Shown: positions 9,154 to 19,028, counted from the first letter of the stretch. The stretch: DNA of 64,000 bases from Candidatus Bathyarchaeota archaeon (GCA_026014665.1 JAOZHX010000034.1:62001-126000); one strand, 5' to 3'. The notes: generated by a model from the letters alone, not told the origin. Numbers and translations: made by a program.

Positions 9154-9663
9154 TTAGTCTGCGATTTCAACGCGCAAGGACATGTTACGTACTTTACTGG
9201 CGATTTCCTTGAGTGCCTTGAGGTCAAAAGGCAATTGCGCTCCACGCTTGCGCTTGAGAATTACCCGTGTCTCAGTGGTTCCGTCTGGAAGCCAGATTGT
9301 GTTGATTGTTAGTATGCTGAAGGGTATAAAGAGGTCTTCGAGGAATTTGCGGTCGTCAACACCGTATTCGAGCACACGGATGTTTTTACCTGTTTCATCG
9401 CCGAGGGCTTTGACGATTTTGCCTCCGTAACCTAAAATCTTTGGGACATCACCATGTCCAACCAAGATGGCGAGGGTTTTTTCTACGTTTACTGCTTTGT
9501 AGAAGCAGACGTTTTGCAGGGAAGGATACTTTTCTTCTAGACTCAACAGTAAGCGTGCGACTTTAAGGTCCATGTCGCTAATTTCGCCAGCCTTGACTTT
9601 TGCTGCGCATTTCTGGCATAGTATGCCGCTTTTTAGGCAGAAACTGCATAGTTCGGTTTTCAT
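9154..9663 (-). CDS. Zinc-ribbon plus KH-domain protein (NusA-like)
   Basis: This 169-residue protein opens with a Cys4 element (CSFCLKSGILCQKC), followed by a helical hairpin and a KH core with the GxxG-type loop (VPKILGYGGKIVKAL). It resembles archaeal NusA-like KH proteins that bind RNA, probably in transcription or ribosome biogenesis. It sits between Alba and aspS in a housekeeping run. The exact role is unknown. Confidence 0.75.
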   Translation of the reverse strand: MKTELCSFCLKSGILCQKCAAKVKAGEISDMDLKVARLLLSLEEKYPSLQNVCFYKAVNVEKTLAILVGHGDVPKILGYGGKIVKALGDETGKNIRVLEYGVDDRKFLEDLFIPFSILTINTIWLPDGTTETRVILKRKRGAQLPFDLKALKEIASKVRNMSLRVEIAD

Positions 9664-9709
9664 TTGACGTCGGTTTCCTGCAAAGAAGGAGTTAGCTTGG
9701 TCGTGATTT

Positions 9710-9997
9710 TTATCTCATGAGGGTGATTTCTATTGTGCTGACGTTGGTTCCTTGATTGCCCTCTTCACTGTCTTGGGGGAGGAATTGGTCGGTTCCTATG
9801 CCGATGCTTTTGATTTTAACATCGGGGAGGAATCTGTGGCGGACGACTTCGGCTACGTCGATGGCTCTGCTGATGGATCTGCCGCGTGCTTTTATGCTGA
9901 CTTCTTTGGCTCCACCATGGAAGAAGGTGATGCATGCAAGGACGTAATTCATTATGGGTTTTTTGCCGATTAAGACAGCGTTGGCGCTTTCAGTCAC
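9710..9997 (-). CDS. albA: DNA/RNA-binding protein Alba
   Basis: The 95 residues include the Alba signature: [14 protein letters not shown] with the DNA-contacting (and in some species acetylated) lysine pair, then [22 protein letters not shown] and the beta-hairpin [13 protein letters not shown]. Alba coats chromosomal DNA and RNA as dimers. The start is GTG at 9997. A second, very divergent double-Alba-like protein is encoded near 51 kb. Confidence 0.95.
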   Translation of the reverse strand: MTESANAVLIGKKPIMNYVLACITFFHGGAKEVSIKARGRSISRAIDVAEVVRHRFLPDVKIKSIGIGTDQFLPQDSEEGNQGTNVSTIEITLMR

Positions 9998-10221
9998 GGG
10001 TTTCGCTTCACTCCTAGTTTACTTTTAAGTGGCTTGACTTTACTTTTTTTGAAAATAAATATGTTGTGGTGTTCATTTGTTTTTTTGAGTTATGGGTGTT
10101 TTGTGTCTTTTATGGTGGGTTGAATGCGTTCCAGTTTTATGTTGGTTTCTCGGTTGCTAAGCATCAAATTCTTAAGTAACCTCACTATTGTAAAGGTTTA
10201 AGTTCACAAAATATCACATAA

Positions 10222-10689
10222 GTGACCAAATTGGAACCATTAACTAAACGTTCAATTCAGCTTCTCAAACAACTCTATGAGAAGGGAAAATCCACAAATA
10301 CCTATACGCTTCGAATTAAACAAGATGAGTTATCAACTCAACTTGGAGTAAGCAGGCAAGCGCTCAACGTGCACCTGCGAAAACTCAAGAACCGAGGTTA
10401 CATCCGCACCGGCAGGGGGTTCATAGATGTTACTGAAAAAGGATTGAGCGCTTTGGGTGTTTCAACCACGCCTGCCTTCATTTTGCTTAAGGTTTCTCCG
10501 ATAAAGCGGATTCACGTTTATGAGCAGATTCACGCGTTAGCCGTTACTAGGGCTTTTCGCATCGCAGGCGAAGTTGATGCATTACTTATCGTTGAACGCG
10601 AGAACCTGGATGAAATTCTAAAGAAGCTCTACAGTATTGACGGCATCGAAGACACAAGGTCTTACGTGACCATCGAAGTCATAAAGTAG
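10222..10689 (+). CDS. Lrp/AsnC-like regulator with winged helix and RAM-type C-terminus
   Basis: The 155 residues begin with a winged HTH (DELSTQLGVSRQALNVHLRKLKNRGYIRTGRG), and the C-terminal half (LLKVSPIKRIHVYEQI...GEVDALLIVERENL...TRSYVTIEVIK) matches an AsnC/Lrp effector-binding domain. It probably senses a small metabolite and binds DNA as an oligomer. The start is GTG. The HTH is nearer to Crp/MarR than classical Lrp. No target is obvious; L40e follows 86 bp later. Confidence 0.75.
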   Translation: MTKLEPLTKRSIQLLKQLYEKGKSTNTYTLRIKQDELSTQLGVSRQALNVHLRKLKNRGYIRTGRGFIDVTEKGLSALGVSTTPAFILLKVSPIKRIHVYEQIHALAVTRAFRIAGEVDALLIVERENLDEILKKLYSIDGIEDTRSYVTIEVIK

Positions 10690-10775
10690 GGCAGAGGTTT
10701 TGGCTTGTTTGGGCAAAAGGTATATTTGATACTTAACCATCAAAATGTTACCCTAAACAAAAGGAATGCATAAAA

Positions 10776-10937
10776 ATGCCGATATTAGATCCAGTCAAGA
10801 AAACAATAGCGCAGAAACATCGCTTGTACATGAAAATTTGCCGTGACTGCGGTGCACGCAACGCTGAAACTGCTCTAAAATGCAGAAAATGCAAGGGCAA
10901 GAACCTTCGTTGGAAGAAACGAGAAATCGTAAAGTAA
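10776..10937 (+). CDS. 50S ribosomal protein L40e
   Basis: This 53-residue protein starts MPILDPVKKTIAQKHRLYMK and holds a CxxC-x(n)-CxxC zinc site (CRDCGARN, CRKCKGKN), ending KREIVK. This is archaeal L40e, the unfused counterpart of the eukaryotic ubiquitin-L40 protein. A T-rich stretch with CTTTTTCCTTT follows and probably ends transcription. Confidence 0.95.
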   Translation: MPILDPVKKTIAQKHRLYMKICRDCGARNAETALKCRKCKGKNLRWKKREIVK

Positions 10938-10975
10938 TAACTGCCTTTTTCCTTTAATTTTAAAAATAGAGTTCT
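10938..10975 (+). terminator. Likely T-rich terminator after L40e
   Basis: CTTTTTCCTTTAATTTT follows within 10 bases of the L40e stop. Archaeal termination commonly uses T-runs without a strong hairpin. It lies about 110 bp before the end of the convergent asparagine-synthetase-like gene. Confidence 0.4.
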
Positions 10976-11084
10976 TTTTAGCGCGATCTATAGCCCTCAT
11001 TAGTTAATCGAAAATTTATTCTCATGTCTCATCAATCAAAATCCGCCTGCGGTCCATCCTTTTAAATAGCTGGAAAACGCTGGG

Positions 11085-12536
11085 TCAGCAGTTGCTTTTG
11101 GTGTTTTCAAACAACTGATTGATGTATTGCGGGGCGGTTTGCCGTCTTTGCTTGGCTAAGCGCCTTATGGCATCATTAATCCCCGTGGAGTACTGGACCG
11201 CTTTCTTTGGTTTTCCCGCAATTTTAGCAGACATGCCTATGTTGGATGCCATTTTCCTGAGCACAAGCTTTCGAAGAGTCTCCGATTTAGCTTCTATTTT
11301 GCATTCAATCGGCAGGCTCAGGGCAAATTCTACCACCTCAAAGGATGCGAACGGCAACCTTAACTCTACATCATGGAAACTGGTGATTTTTAGGTCGCGC
11401 TCAAGGTTGCTCTCATGAATGCGGATGATATCTTCAAACATCGTTTGACGTGCTTTTTTGCTTCCTTCTTCGATGCATTGGTTAACGTATCGCTGGTAGC
11501 CACCGAACAATTCATCTGCACCCTGCCCCGCCAGCATAACTCTAAAGCCTCCCTCAGCTGCTTTCTCCGCTGCCCAGTAAAAAGACACGCCGATGCTGGC
11601 TTTGATTGGGTCGGGCTCCTCGATGAGCTCCACTACTTTGGGCAAGACTTTCTCCACATCGGAATCTTTGAATAAATGCACTTGGATTGGCAAATCCAGT
11701 GCTCCGGCTGCTTCTATGGCTTCTTCAATTTCAGGCTGATTTTCAAGACTCACATGCAGCAAGGTAACTTTCGCTCCTAATTTACTTGCAATAAAAGCCA
11801 CAACACTGCTGTCTAAGCCGCCTGAAAAAGCAACGGCGACCTCTTTTAGTCCGCGTATACGCCTCTGAATGGACCGCTCCAAGACTTCCTGCAGGTATCG
11901 GGCAGCATCGTCCAGCGTTGTTGGTTTAGGTTCGCCGTAACTGAGACGTTTGATAGCTTTGAACTTAAAGCCATCGCAATTTGCAAACCCCACGTTTCCA
12001 GGCGGAAAAGACATTGGATTCTCTATGCCGAGTTTCCATAGGGCTCGCTTGTTTGTGGCAAAAGCGGCAATGGAGCGGTTTTCACCGAAGTAGAGGGGTT
12101 GCACTCCTACGGGGTCTCGCCCTGCGGCAATCCAGCCTTCCCTTAGCATGAGGAAAATGTAATCCCCGTCGGATTGCTCAATTAGGGTTTGCAAGGTTGT
12201 TTCGCAATCTCGCGGGTTTTTAGAAACCTGTTCTCTGAGGGCGTTTTTTGGTGTAGGTTCATAGACATTGCCTTCGAAGACAAGCGCGGCATCATCCAAC
12301 TGTAAAAAATCGGTTCCGCTGTCTGCTTGAGATTGGGTGGTTACTAAACCTAATAACGTAGATGCATGTGGACTTTGTTTGCTTAGCAAGGCAGGATTCC
12401 TGTTAAAGAGGCTCTTTTTAGGCGTGACAAGGCTGAAATGCAGAGTTTGACCAGAATCAAATGATTTCAAAACATCCAAAACATCTTCGACGACGCTGTT
12501 GCCTTTTTTACTTAACGCACCAATGGTCAACTTCAT
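11085..12536 (-). CDS. Asparagine synthetase-like protein lacking the glutaminase cysteine
   Basis: The 483-residue protein has the AsnB architecture. The N-terminal half has the Ntn-hydrolase fold pattern (DGDYIFLML...AAGRDPVGVQPLYFG). The C-terminal half has an ATP-pyrophosphatase PP-loop, VAVAFSGGLDSSVVAF, and GQGADELFGGYQRY. True AsnB proteins begin MCG, where the Cys releases ammonia from glutamine; this protein begins MKLTIG and has no Cys there. It may therefore use free ammonia, or amidate or adenylate another substrate. Neighbours do not reveal the substrate. Confidence 0.8.
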   Translation of the reverse strand: MKLTIGALSKKGNSVVEDVLDVLKSFDSGQTLHFSLVTPKKSLFNRNPALLSKQSPHASTLLGLVTTQSQADSGTDFLQLDDAALVFEGNVYEPTPKNALREQVSKNPRDCETTLQTLIEQSDGDYIFLMLREGWIAAGRDPVGVQPLYFGENRSIAAFATNKRALWKLGIENPMSFPPGNVGFANCDGFKFKAIKRLSYGEPKPTTLDDAARYLQEVLERSIQRRIRGLKEVAVAFSGGLDSSVVAFIASKLGAKVTLLHVSLENQPEIEEAIEAAGALDLPIQVHLFKDSDVEKVLPKVVELIEEPDPIKASIGVSFYWAAEKAAEGGFRVMLAGQGADELFGGYQRYVNQCIEEGSKKARQTMFEDIIRIHESNLERDLKITSFHDVELRLPFASFEVVEFALSLPIECKIEAKSETLRKLVLRKMASNIGMSAKIAGKPKKAVQYSTGINDAIRRLAKQRRQTAPQYINQLFENTKSNC

Positions 12537-12665
12537 TTTAACATAACACCAGCCTTATAGGTTTCTAAATGTTGACCGGCAAAAATTAACCTTTATCACT
12601 GTTTTGATTTTCTTTTAAGTAAATTATGTCGAAGCAAAAGAAAATTAGTTGAATCAATTGTTGAC

Positions 12666-13451
12666 TTACATGTTGGCTGCCACAGTGGTCAGGTCGCCTA
12701 AATCAATTTTTGAGTTCTTGTTGTAGTCTAGTTCTGGGTTGAAGTTGCCTAGTCCAGCTATTGCTCTGAAACAGCCCATGACGTGCTCCAAATCATTAAC
12801 GTTTGCTTGCGGGGCCCCGCTGTAACTGAACGGGTTAATAATGTTTGTAGTTGTCATCATTGAGATTTCAACGCCCTCCAATGCGTTGACACCTTCAATT
12901 TCCACGGTAAACTTCTTCCAATCCGTAGTAATGTGCAATTGACCTGCGGCTTGCGTGACTATTGGAGTTACTTCACGCACAGTATTTACTGGGGCACCGC
13001 TTTGATCGAATAGGGTTGTAACCTTTACTTTGTTGACATTCCAAAGACCAGTTATGTTAACGATCATATCTTCCTGTTTTCTTATCGACGTCAACCTCAC
13101 TAGCCTTGCATCATAGCATGTAAAGGTGTATTGCCCTTGCCCGGTGGGTTTAGAGCCGGGTAAGTGCGGTTGATTAGACCAGAATGCGCCAACCGTAACC
13201 CAAGGTTTAAACACGGCAGGAGGTGCATTAGCAGTTTTTGCATTCACTGTTATGGACCCGCGGTAGGGGTCGCTTCCCCATTGCGTTATAGCGCCCTGAT
13301 AACGCATCCAACGTATAGTAAGTGGTGGAGAAGGCATAGGTGACTTAGGTGGATCAATCGATTGGGCAAATGTTTGACCGATCAATGTAGCAAAACAACT
13401 TGCAGCCAAAATTGTTACCAATAATGTGACTGAGGTTTTGCGCATTTTCAT
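12666..13451 (-). CDS. Secreted protein with C-terminal dockerin-like repeat
   Basis: The 261 residues begin with a clear signal peptide (MKMRKTSVTLLVTILAASCF...GQTFAQS). The middle is beta-rich with no recognised domain. The C-terminus, ELDYNKNSKIDLGDLTT, contains a DxNxxxxIDxxD calcium-binding loop as in dockerins; an earlier related helix (VNDLEHVMGCFRAI) may be the second half. It is probably exported and calcium-binding. A cohesin-like protein is encoded 1.1 kb away, so the two may bind each other; that pairing is inferred. Confidence 0.6.
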   Translation of the reverse strand: MKMRKTSVTLLVTILAASCFATLIGQTFAQSIDPPKSPMPSPPLTIRWMRYQGAITQWGSDPYRGSITVNAKTANAPPAVFKPWVTVGAFWSNQPHLPGSKPTGQGQYTFTCYDARLVRLTSIRKQEDMIVNITGLWNVNKVKVTTLFDQSGAPVNTVREVTPIVTQAAGQLHITTDWKKFTVEIEGVNALEGVEISMMTTTNIINPFSYSGAPQANVNDLEHVMGCFRAIAGLGNFNPELDYNKNSKIDLGDLTTVAANM

Positions 13452-13672
13452 TCCGCCTAACGTTGCTTTATTTAGTTCATGGATAAAATATTATCTAAAG
13501 ATCAAGAATCAGGTAAAGCTGTAAATTTGTTTAAATTTTAGAAGCATTGTTTATTTCTGTTTATTTATTAAATTTGAGGCGAGAATGAGCTTAAAAATTT
13601 TCAATTTTTTGTGCATTGCGATTTTGGTAAAAGTCTTATATAATAAGCACAGCAAACTAACGTGGGAGCAGA

Positions 13673-14566
13673 ATGAATCAAACCCTTGCTTCCGTCACGG
13701 TATTGCTAATATTGTTGATGCCAGTTCAGGCGCATGACTCCTCAGACCACATTGAGTACAACATCACGATCAACGTTGACGGCTCTGCAACCTGGAGAAT
13801 AATTCAGGTAACCGACATAGATTCTGCAATAGATAGTCTGGAGGATTTTCAACAACGGTTGCTAACCGTTATAAACGCTGTAAAAGAGAGCACCAGCAGA
13901 GACATCGCACTCGATGCATCTTCGTTGGAGATGAAAACAAAGGTGCATTGGGAAACGTCATCGCAGACAATTGAGCATACCTTTCGCTGGGAAAACTTTA
14001 GCGCAGTAAAAGGAAGCAAAATCGTATTTGGAGATGTATTCATCGATAACTTATTTTCAGCCCTCTACGGCGATGGCGAATTATACATAACCTACCCACA
14101 AGGCTATGTCGTAAACTCAGTTTCCATGCAACCCGACGGACAGAGTAATTCTACGCAGACTTTGCATTGGTACAGGACACAAGACTTAATCAATGCAAAA
14201 TCAAGTATCACGTTGATAAAAAGCGATGCATCTACCAATTTGCCCCTAACAACACTTGCCGCCACACTCTCGGGAGTATTAACCGTCTTAATCGTGGGTT
14301 TTCTGCTTTTTAGCCGTAGAAAACAGAAGAAACAAAACCTCCTGCGAAACGCTGAGCCGCCTCTGTGGGGAGGAATCGAAAACAACGAAGAGAAAATTTT
14401 GAAGCTTCTCAAATCTTCAGGTGGAAGCATAAGGCAATCAGAAATTTGCAATAAACTCAAGTTCTCTAGAGCAAAAACAAGCCTGCTTTTGGCAAAGATG
14501 GAGAAGAATAATCAAGTTAAACGTGACAAGCAAGGAAAAAACAAAATAGTTTACATACTGAACTAG
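13673..14566 (+). CDS. Membrane-anchored winged-helix regulator with exported sensor domain
   Basis: In its 297 residues: an N-terminal signal (MNQTLASVTVLLILLMPVQA), an exported beta-rich domain of ~170 residues, one transmembrane helix (LSGVLTVLIVGFLLF) followed by RRKQKK, and a cytosolic winged HTH (IRQSEICNKLKFSRAKTSLLLAKMEK). This fits archaeal one-component membrane regulators that sense something outside and bind DNA inside. The cohesin-like gene starts 11 bp after its stop, so it may control that operon. No ligand can be named. Confidence 0.75.
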   Translation: MNQTLASVTVLLILLMPVQAHDSSDHIEYNITINVDGSATWRIIQVTDIDSAIDSLEDFQQRLLTVINAVKESTSRDIALDASSLEMKTKVHWETSSQTIEHTFRWENFSAVKGSKIVFGDVFIDNLFSALYGDGELYITYPQGYVVNSVSMQPDGQSNSTQTLHWYRTQDLINAKSSITLIKSDASTNLPLTTLAATLSGVLTVLIVGFLLFSRRKQKKQNLLRNAEPPLWGGIENNEEKILKLLKSSGGSIRQSEICNKLKFSRAKTSLLLAKMEKNNQVKRDKQGKNKIVYILN

Positions 14567-14577
14567 GAGTTAGCGTA

Positions 14578-15351
14578 ATGAAGAAATTAGAACGAGCGGT
14601 TTGTTTCTTGGTTTGCCTGTTTTTATCTGTTGGTATAGCTCTGGATTGTGTGGAGCCTGTGTCTGCTCAATCCTCAACTGTAATTAAAGTTGAGTCGTCA
14701 ACTGCCTCTCCGATGGTGGGGCAAACTTTCATTGTTACCGTACGCATAGAAAACGTGCAGAACCTGTATGGAATAGATGTAACTCTTAACTGGGACTCTT
14801 CGGTCTTGCAAGCGATAAACGTTGACCTTCGCGTCGGTGTGGAGTCGTTTGCGGATGGTGTTTTGCATCAATCTTCCAATTCGCCGTCTCTGTTTGTCGG
14901 GGAAAACAACCTAACTCAAAGTAATGGACAATACAGGCTAGTTGCGGTTTCAACATCTCCTGCTCCCTCATTTAATGGAAGCGGAAATATAGTAAAAATC
15001 ACTTTTAAGGCCCTACGCATTGGGAGTTCAGCGCTCAGTCTACAAAGCGACCTCTCTGACTATCCGCCTTCAGGCAGAGACCCAAGAATATCCCTTGCCA
15101 TTGACCATACAATTCAAGATTCCTCAGTAACGGTTACAGCTGCAACCACAACTCCCTCAAATTCTCCTTCGGTTTCTGAGGCGCCATCGAGCCCACCCTC
15201 AGGTGAACCAACAACCAATAGCCCTACGGCAACTGCTGGACCTAGCAAATTAGGAACTCTTGAATGGGCGGCCATCATAGCATTGTTTGTGGTTATTTTG
15301 GCTCTGATTGCTACCTCGTCGTGGTTGCTTAATAGAAGAAAGAAGTCTTAG
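14578..15351 (+). CDS. Cell-surface cohesin-like domain protein with C-terminal anchor
   Basis: The 257 residues comprise a signal peptide ending near VEPVSAQS, then a ~140-residue cohesin/carbohydrate-binding type sandwich (VGQTFIVTVRIENVQNLYGIDVTLNWD...GSGNIVKITFKAL). A Ser/Thr/Pro linker and a final transmembrane helix followed by RRKKS complete it. The opening motif and linker-anchor layout are those of cohesin-type surface proteins. It sits in one operon with the membrane winged-helix regulator upstream. A nearby dockerin-like exported protein is a candidate partner. Confidence 0.7.
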   Translation: MKKLERAVCFLVCLFLSVGIALDCVEPVSAQSSTVIKVESSTASPMVGQTFIVTVRIENVQNLYGIDVTLNWDSSVLQAINVDLRVGVESFADGVLHQSSNSPSLFVGENNLTQSNGQYRLVAVSTSPAPSFNGSGNIVKITFKALRIGSSALSLQSDLSDYPPSGRDPRISLAIDHTIQDSSVTVTAATTTPSNSPSVSEAPSSPPSGEPTTNSPTATAGPSKLGTLEWAAIIALFVVILALIATSSWLLNRRKKS

Positions 15352-15417
15352 GGTGCGGGGCAGCGGAGAAAATATTAATCTTTAGCTGCTGTAACGTTAC
15401 TTTGAGGTATCACTAAC

Positions 15418-16755
15418 TTGCCCATCCTACCCATAGACACTAGACGCTACGGCACCCCTGAGATGCTCAAAATCTTTGAAGAAGAAACCCGTCTCCAAAA
15501 GCTCCTTGACGTCGAGGCAGCGTTAGCTTTGGCGCATGCCCAAGTCGGAAACATTCCAAAAGATGATGCAGAAAAGATTGCTGCTATGGCATCCACCAAG
15601 TACGTGAAAGTCGACCGCGTGAAAGCTATAGAGAAAGAAATCAAGCATGACATTGCTTCGTTAGTGCGGGCGCTCTCAGAGGTTTGCGGTGAAAGCGGTG
15701 CTTATGTGCATTTGGGTGCGACAAGCTATGACATCGTGGACACAGCTAACGCCCTGCAGCTTAAGGATGCCCTAGAGGTAATCGAGAGAAGATTGCATGC
15801 CTTTAAAGGTATTTTGCAGAAACAAGCGATGCAATACAAAGATACCGTTATGATTGGCAGAACCCATGGACAACATGCCTTGCCCATAACCTTGGGCTTC
15901 AAATTCGCCGTCTGGGGTCACGAAATAAACAGGCACCTCCAGAGGATAGAAGAAAGCAAAAAGCGTGTTCTAGCTGGAAAGATCAGCGGTGCTGTTGGCA
16001 CACAAGCGGGTTTAGGTGAACACGCCGCAGAGATTCAGACGCTTGTTATGAAACGGCTTGGTCTTCATGCCGCGGAAATCTCCACTCAAATCGTGCAGCG
16101 TGACCGTTACGCAGAGTTGATTTGCATTTATGGAATGGTTGCTTCATCTTTAGAGAATTTTGCCACTGAAATCCGCGAGCTCCAGCGTCCAGAAATCGCC
16201 GAAGTGTTTGAGGCATTTGAAGCTAAGAAACAGGTGGGCAGTTCCACGATGCCGCATAAGCAGAATCCTGAAACTTGCGAGCGCGTGTGCGGCTTGGCGC
16301 GGATTGTTAGAAGCCTAACGATGCCGGCGCTTGAAAATATGGTAACTTGGCACGAACGTGACTTAACCCAGTCTTCGGCTGAACGCTTTGTTTTGCCTGA
16401 ATCCTCCATACTCCTGGATTACATCCTGACCCTGATGTGCGATATCGTTGCTAACTTGCGGGTGGACAGCGAACGCATGCTGGCAAACCTCTCGGTTACG
16501 CAGGGGAGGGCGATGTCGGAATCCGTCATGATGGCGCTTATCAAGAAAGGCGTTAACCGACAGGAAGCTCATGAATTGCTGCGGCAACTCACCATAAAAA
16601 GCGCCTCTGAAAAGAGACCTTTCAAGCAAATTCTCCAGGAGGACAGATTAGTCAGCAGCAAACTCGGTGAAAAAGAAATCGAGATGGCACTTGATCCTAA
16701 AAACTACTTGGGCACAGCAGTAAAACAGGCGGAAAAATTCGCTGAAAGCGCTTAA
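15418..16755 (+). CDS. purB: Adenylosuccinate lyase
   Basis: The 445 residues carry the fumarase/aspartase-superfamily signature GSSTMPHKQNPETCERV, plus IGRTHGQHALPITLGFKFA and the N-terminal YGTPEMLKIFEEETRLQ. It cleaves adenylosuccinate and SAICAR in purine synthesis and is cytosolic. The start is TTG at 15418. The last 4 bp overlap the convergent helicase gene. Confidence 0.95.
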   Translation: MPILPIDTRRYGTPEMLKIFEEETRLQKLLDVEAALALAHAQVGNIPKDDAEKIAAMASTKYVKVDRVKAIEKEIKHDIASLVRALSEVCGESGAYVHLGATSYDIVDTANALQLKDALEVIERRLHAFKGILQKQAMQYKDTVMIGRTHGQHALPITLGFKFAVWGHEINRHLQRIEESKKRVLAGKISGAVGTQAGLGEHAAEIQTLVMKRLGLHAAEISTQIVQRDRYAELICIYGMVASSLENFATEIRELQRPEIAEVFEAFEAKKQVGSSTMPHKQNPETCERVCGLARIVRSLTMPALENMVTWHERDLTQSSAERFVLPESSILLDYILTLMCDIVANLRVDSERMLANLSVTQGRAMSESVMMALIKKGVNRQEAHELLRQLTIKSASEKRPFKQILQEDRLVSSKLGEKEIEMALDPKNYLGTAVKQAEKFAESA

Positions 16756-19028
16756 AAATCAAACAAGCCTTTCTGCTCCGCTTCTTCAGACGCCTTGCTG
16801 AGACTCTCCCATGTTTCTTTCTTTACGAAGCCGCCGACCTGCTCCTTGATTTTCTTTGCCAATCGTGGTCCGACTGAAGGCAGGTTGGTTAGGTCTTCGA
16901 TTTTGGCGTGTCTGAGGTCTTCGATGGTTTGATAGCCTGCGTTAAAGATTATGCGTCCCCTTACTCTTCCGATGCCTTCCAACGCCACGATTGGCAAGAG
17001 TTCCTTTTTGATACCCTTGGAAACACGTTCTACCAACTCATGGCTCAGCGCTGAGACTTCTTTGTCTTTGGCAACAACCGGCGAGAGTTCGTCGATGGCA
17101 TGCAGTAGCCACTTGGCGGTTTCGATGGTGCGGTAGAGGTCTCCAGGCTGGACGCTGAAGCGTTCAAGAATTTTCTCCTCAGGCAACTCCTCAATCCAAT
17201 TGTTCATGACCATGGCTGTCTTGACTTCGCCCAAGAACTCAGCGTAAGCGATGTGGTCGCTCCATTGGTCAGGTGGTTCGATGAAGAGTTCCTGTTTGTG
17301 GTCTTCAGTTTGAACGGCTAGCCGATCCATCTCGCGTTGATAGGGTCGCATGATTGGACCCATATCAGGCGTGTGAGATACCAGATGCAACAGGCTAAAC
17401 TCGGTCAAGATTGGCGGTTTGCTTTGGAGTGCGTCACGTATGATGACGCCTGAGAGTGGGTCGATGTAGAGTTCGCTTATGCGTTTGCCAAACTTAGTGG
17501 CGAAAATGTGGTCGCCTGCAACATAAATCATTTCCTCGTCGTGGAGGAAACGTAGGATGCGGTCGATGACGCTTTTGATGGCTTTCACATCGAACTGATA
17601 AGCGTAGAAGGTTTTGTTGAAAAACCCGTAGATTCCCTGCTCCGTGTCAGCGAAGCCGGAAGCGATGGTTGAGAGCACGTGCGTACGGATGATTTTTTCG
17701 ACTGCTAGTCGCGACCAGATTTTCTCAGGTTTGGCAAGAACATAGTTTTCCATTAGGAAGTCAGCTTCGTCTGAGGTTTTGGCGATGAGGATGGATTCGC
17801 CGAACTTGTCGTATTTTGGTCTCCCCGCTCTCCCAGCCATCTGCTTGTAATCTAGCACGCTTATGGGATAGTTGCCGTATCCTGGCTCAAAGCGGCGATA
17901 GTCTTGGATGATGACCGTCCTTGCAGGCAGGTTGACGCCCCAAGCCAGCGTCGGCGTCGCAGTCAAAACTTTTATTTTTCTTTCCTTAAAGGACTCTTCG
18001 ATTATTCTTCGATGTTGCCCCGACAGACCAGCATGGTGGTAGGCGACGCCACGTGAAACTAGCTCGGCAAGTTCATCGCTTAACTGTGTCCGTTCGCCTG
18101 CGTCAAGGATTTTTTTAGCTTCTTCTTCAAGGACCTTTTTTGTTCGCTCTTCCATGGTGCGTTTAACGAGTTTAGAGCCTGATTTTGGGTGAAGTACCTT
18201 CTCCATATGGCTTGAAACAGTTTTGGCGGTTGAAACGGCGTTGCGTCGTGTGGAAGCAAAGATTAGGGCTTGCCCACCATTTTTGAGGGTATCCAGAACC
18301 AAGTTTACGACGGTTAAGCGGGTTTCCTGTTCTATCCTTCTTGAACCGCCGTCTTTGTACTGCACTTCGGTTTGGAGGACAACGCCTTCTTTGAGGCTGA
18401 TGGGTCGCCACTCTGTTACGATGAATTTTGCGTTTAGCCACCCTGCGATTTCGTCTACGTTGTTTATGGTTGCGCTTAAGGCTAAGACTTGGATGTGAGG
18501 GTTTACCTGCATGAGTCTTGCCAACACTATCTCCAAGGTTGGGCCTCGTTCTGCTTCGTTGAGGAGATGAACTTCATCAGCAACTACAAGGGAGATACTG
18601 TCCATCCACTTTGCGCGGTGCCGAAGCAGCGAATCAGCTTTTTCGTTAGTGGTGACGATTATGTCGTAGCGTTCAAGCCAGTTATCAGCACTGTCAAAGT
18701 CGCCCGTAGATATGCCTACGCTGACCCTTCGACCGTCCGCTTTCACGATGCTGGTGTATTTTTGAAAGTCCTCGAATTTTTCGCTTGCCAAAGCGCGGAG
18801 AGGCGAGAGGTAAATGACTTTGCCATGGTGTTCCAACACGTGTTTGAGTGCGCAAAGTTCTGCTATGAGCGTTTTTCCCGATGCGGTTGGGCTTGCCAGC
18901 ACGATGTTTTGACCTTCAAGCGCTCCTGCTTTTATGGTATCTTCCTGGGGGGGAAACAACTCAGTGATGCCTAATCCTTCCAGTACCTTTTTAGCTGATT
19001 CGTGAATAGGTAACTGTTCAATCCTCAA
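16752..19028 (-). CDS. hel308: Hel308-type DNA helicase
   Basis: All Ski2-like SF2 motifs are present in these 758 residues: Walker A ASPTASGKTLIAE, DEVH box VVADEVHLLNE, LSATINN, and MAGRAGRPKYDKFG. A winged helix, a ratchet domain and a C-terminal helix-hairpin-helix (NLPSVGPRLAKKIKEQVG) follow. Hel308 unwinds stalled replication forks in archaea (3'-5'). It is convergent with purB. The 218 bp upstream separate it from the divergent SNF2 operon. Confidence 0.93.
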   Translation of the reverse strand: MRIEQLPIHESAKKVLEGLGITELFPPQEDTIKAGALEGQNIVLASPTASGKTLIAELCALKHVLEHHGKVIYLSPLRALASEKFEDFQKYTSIVKADGRRVSVGISTGDFDSADNWLERYDIIVTTNEKADSLLRHRAKWMDSISLVVADEVHLLNEAERGPTLEIVLARLMQVNPHIQVLALSATINNVDEIAGWLNAKFIVTEWRPISLKEGVVLQTEVQYKDGGSRRIEQETRLTVVNLVLDTLKNGGQALIFASTRRNAVSTAKTVSSHMEKVLHPKSGSKLVKRTMEERTKKVLEEEAKKILDAGERTQLSDELAELVSRGVAYHHAGLSGQHRRIIEESFKERKIKVLTATPTLAWGVNLPARTVIIQDYRRFEPGYGNYPISVLDYKQMAGRAGRPKYDKFGESILIAKTSDEADFLMENYVLAKPEKIWSRLAVEKIIRTHVLSTIASGFADTEQGIYGFFNKTFYAYQFDVKAIKSVIDRILRFLHDEEMIYVAGDHIFATKFGKRISELYIDPLSGVIIRDALQSKPPILTEFSLLHLVSHTPDMGPIMRPYQREMDRLAVQTEDHKQELFIEPPDQWSDHIAYAEFLGEVKTAMVMNNWIEELPEEKILERFSVQPGDLYRTIETAKWLLHAIDELSPVVAKDKEVSALSHELVERVSKGIKKELLPIVALEGIGRVRGRIIFNAGYQTIEDLRHAKIEDLTNLPSVGPRLAKKIKEQVGGFVKKETWESLSKASEEAEQKGLFDF

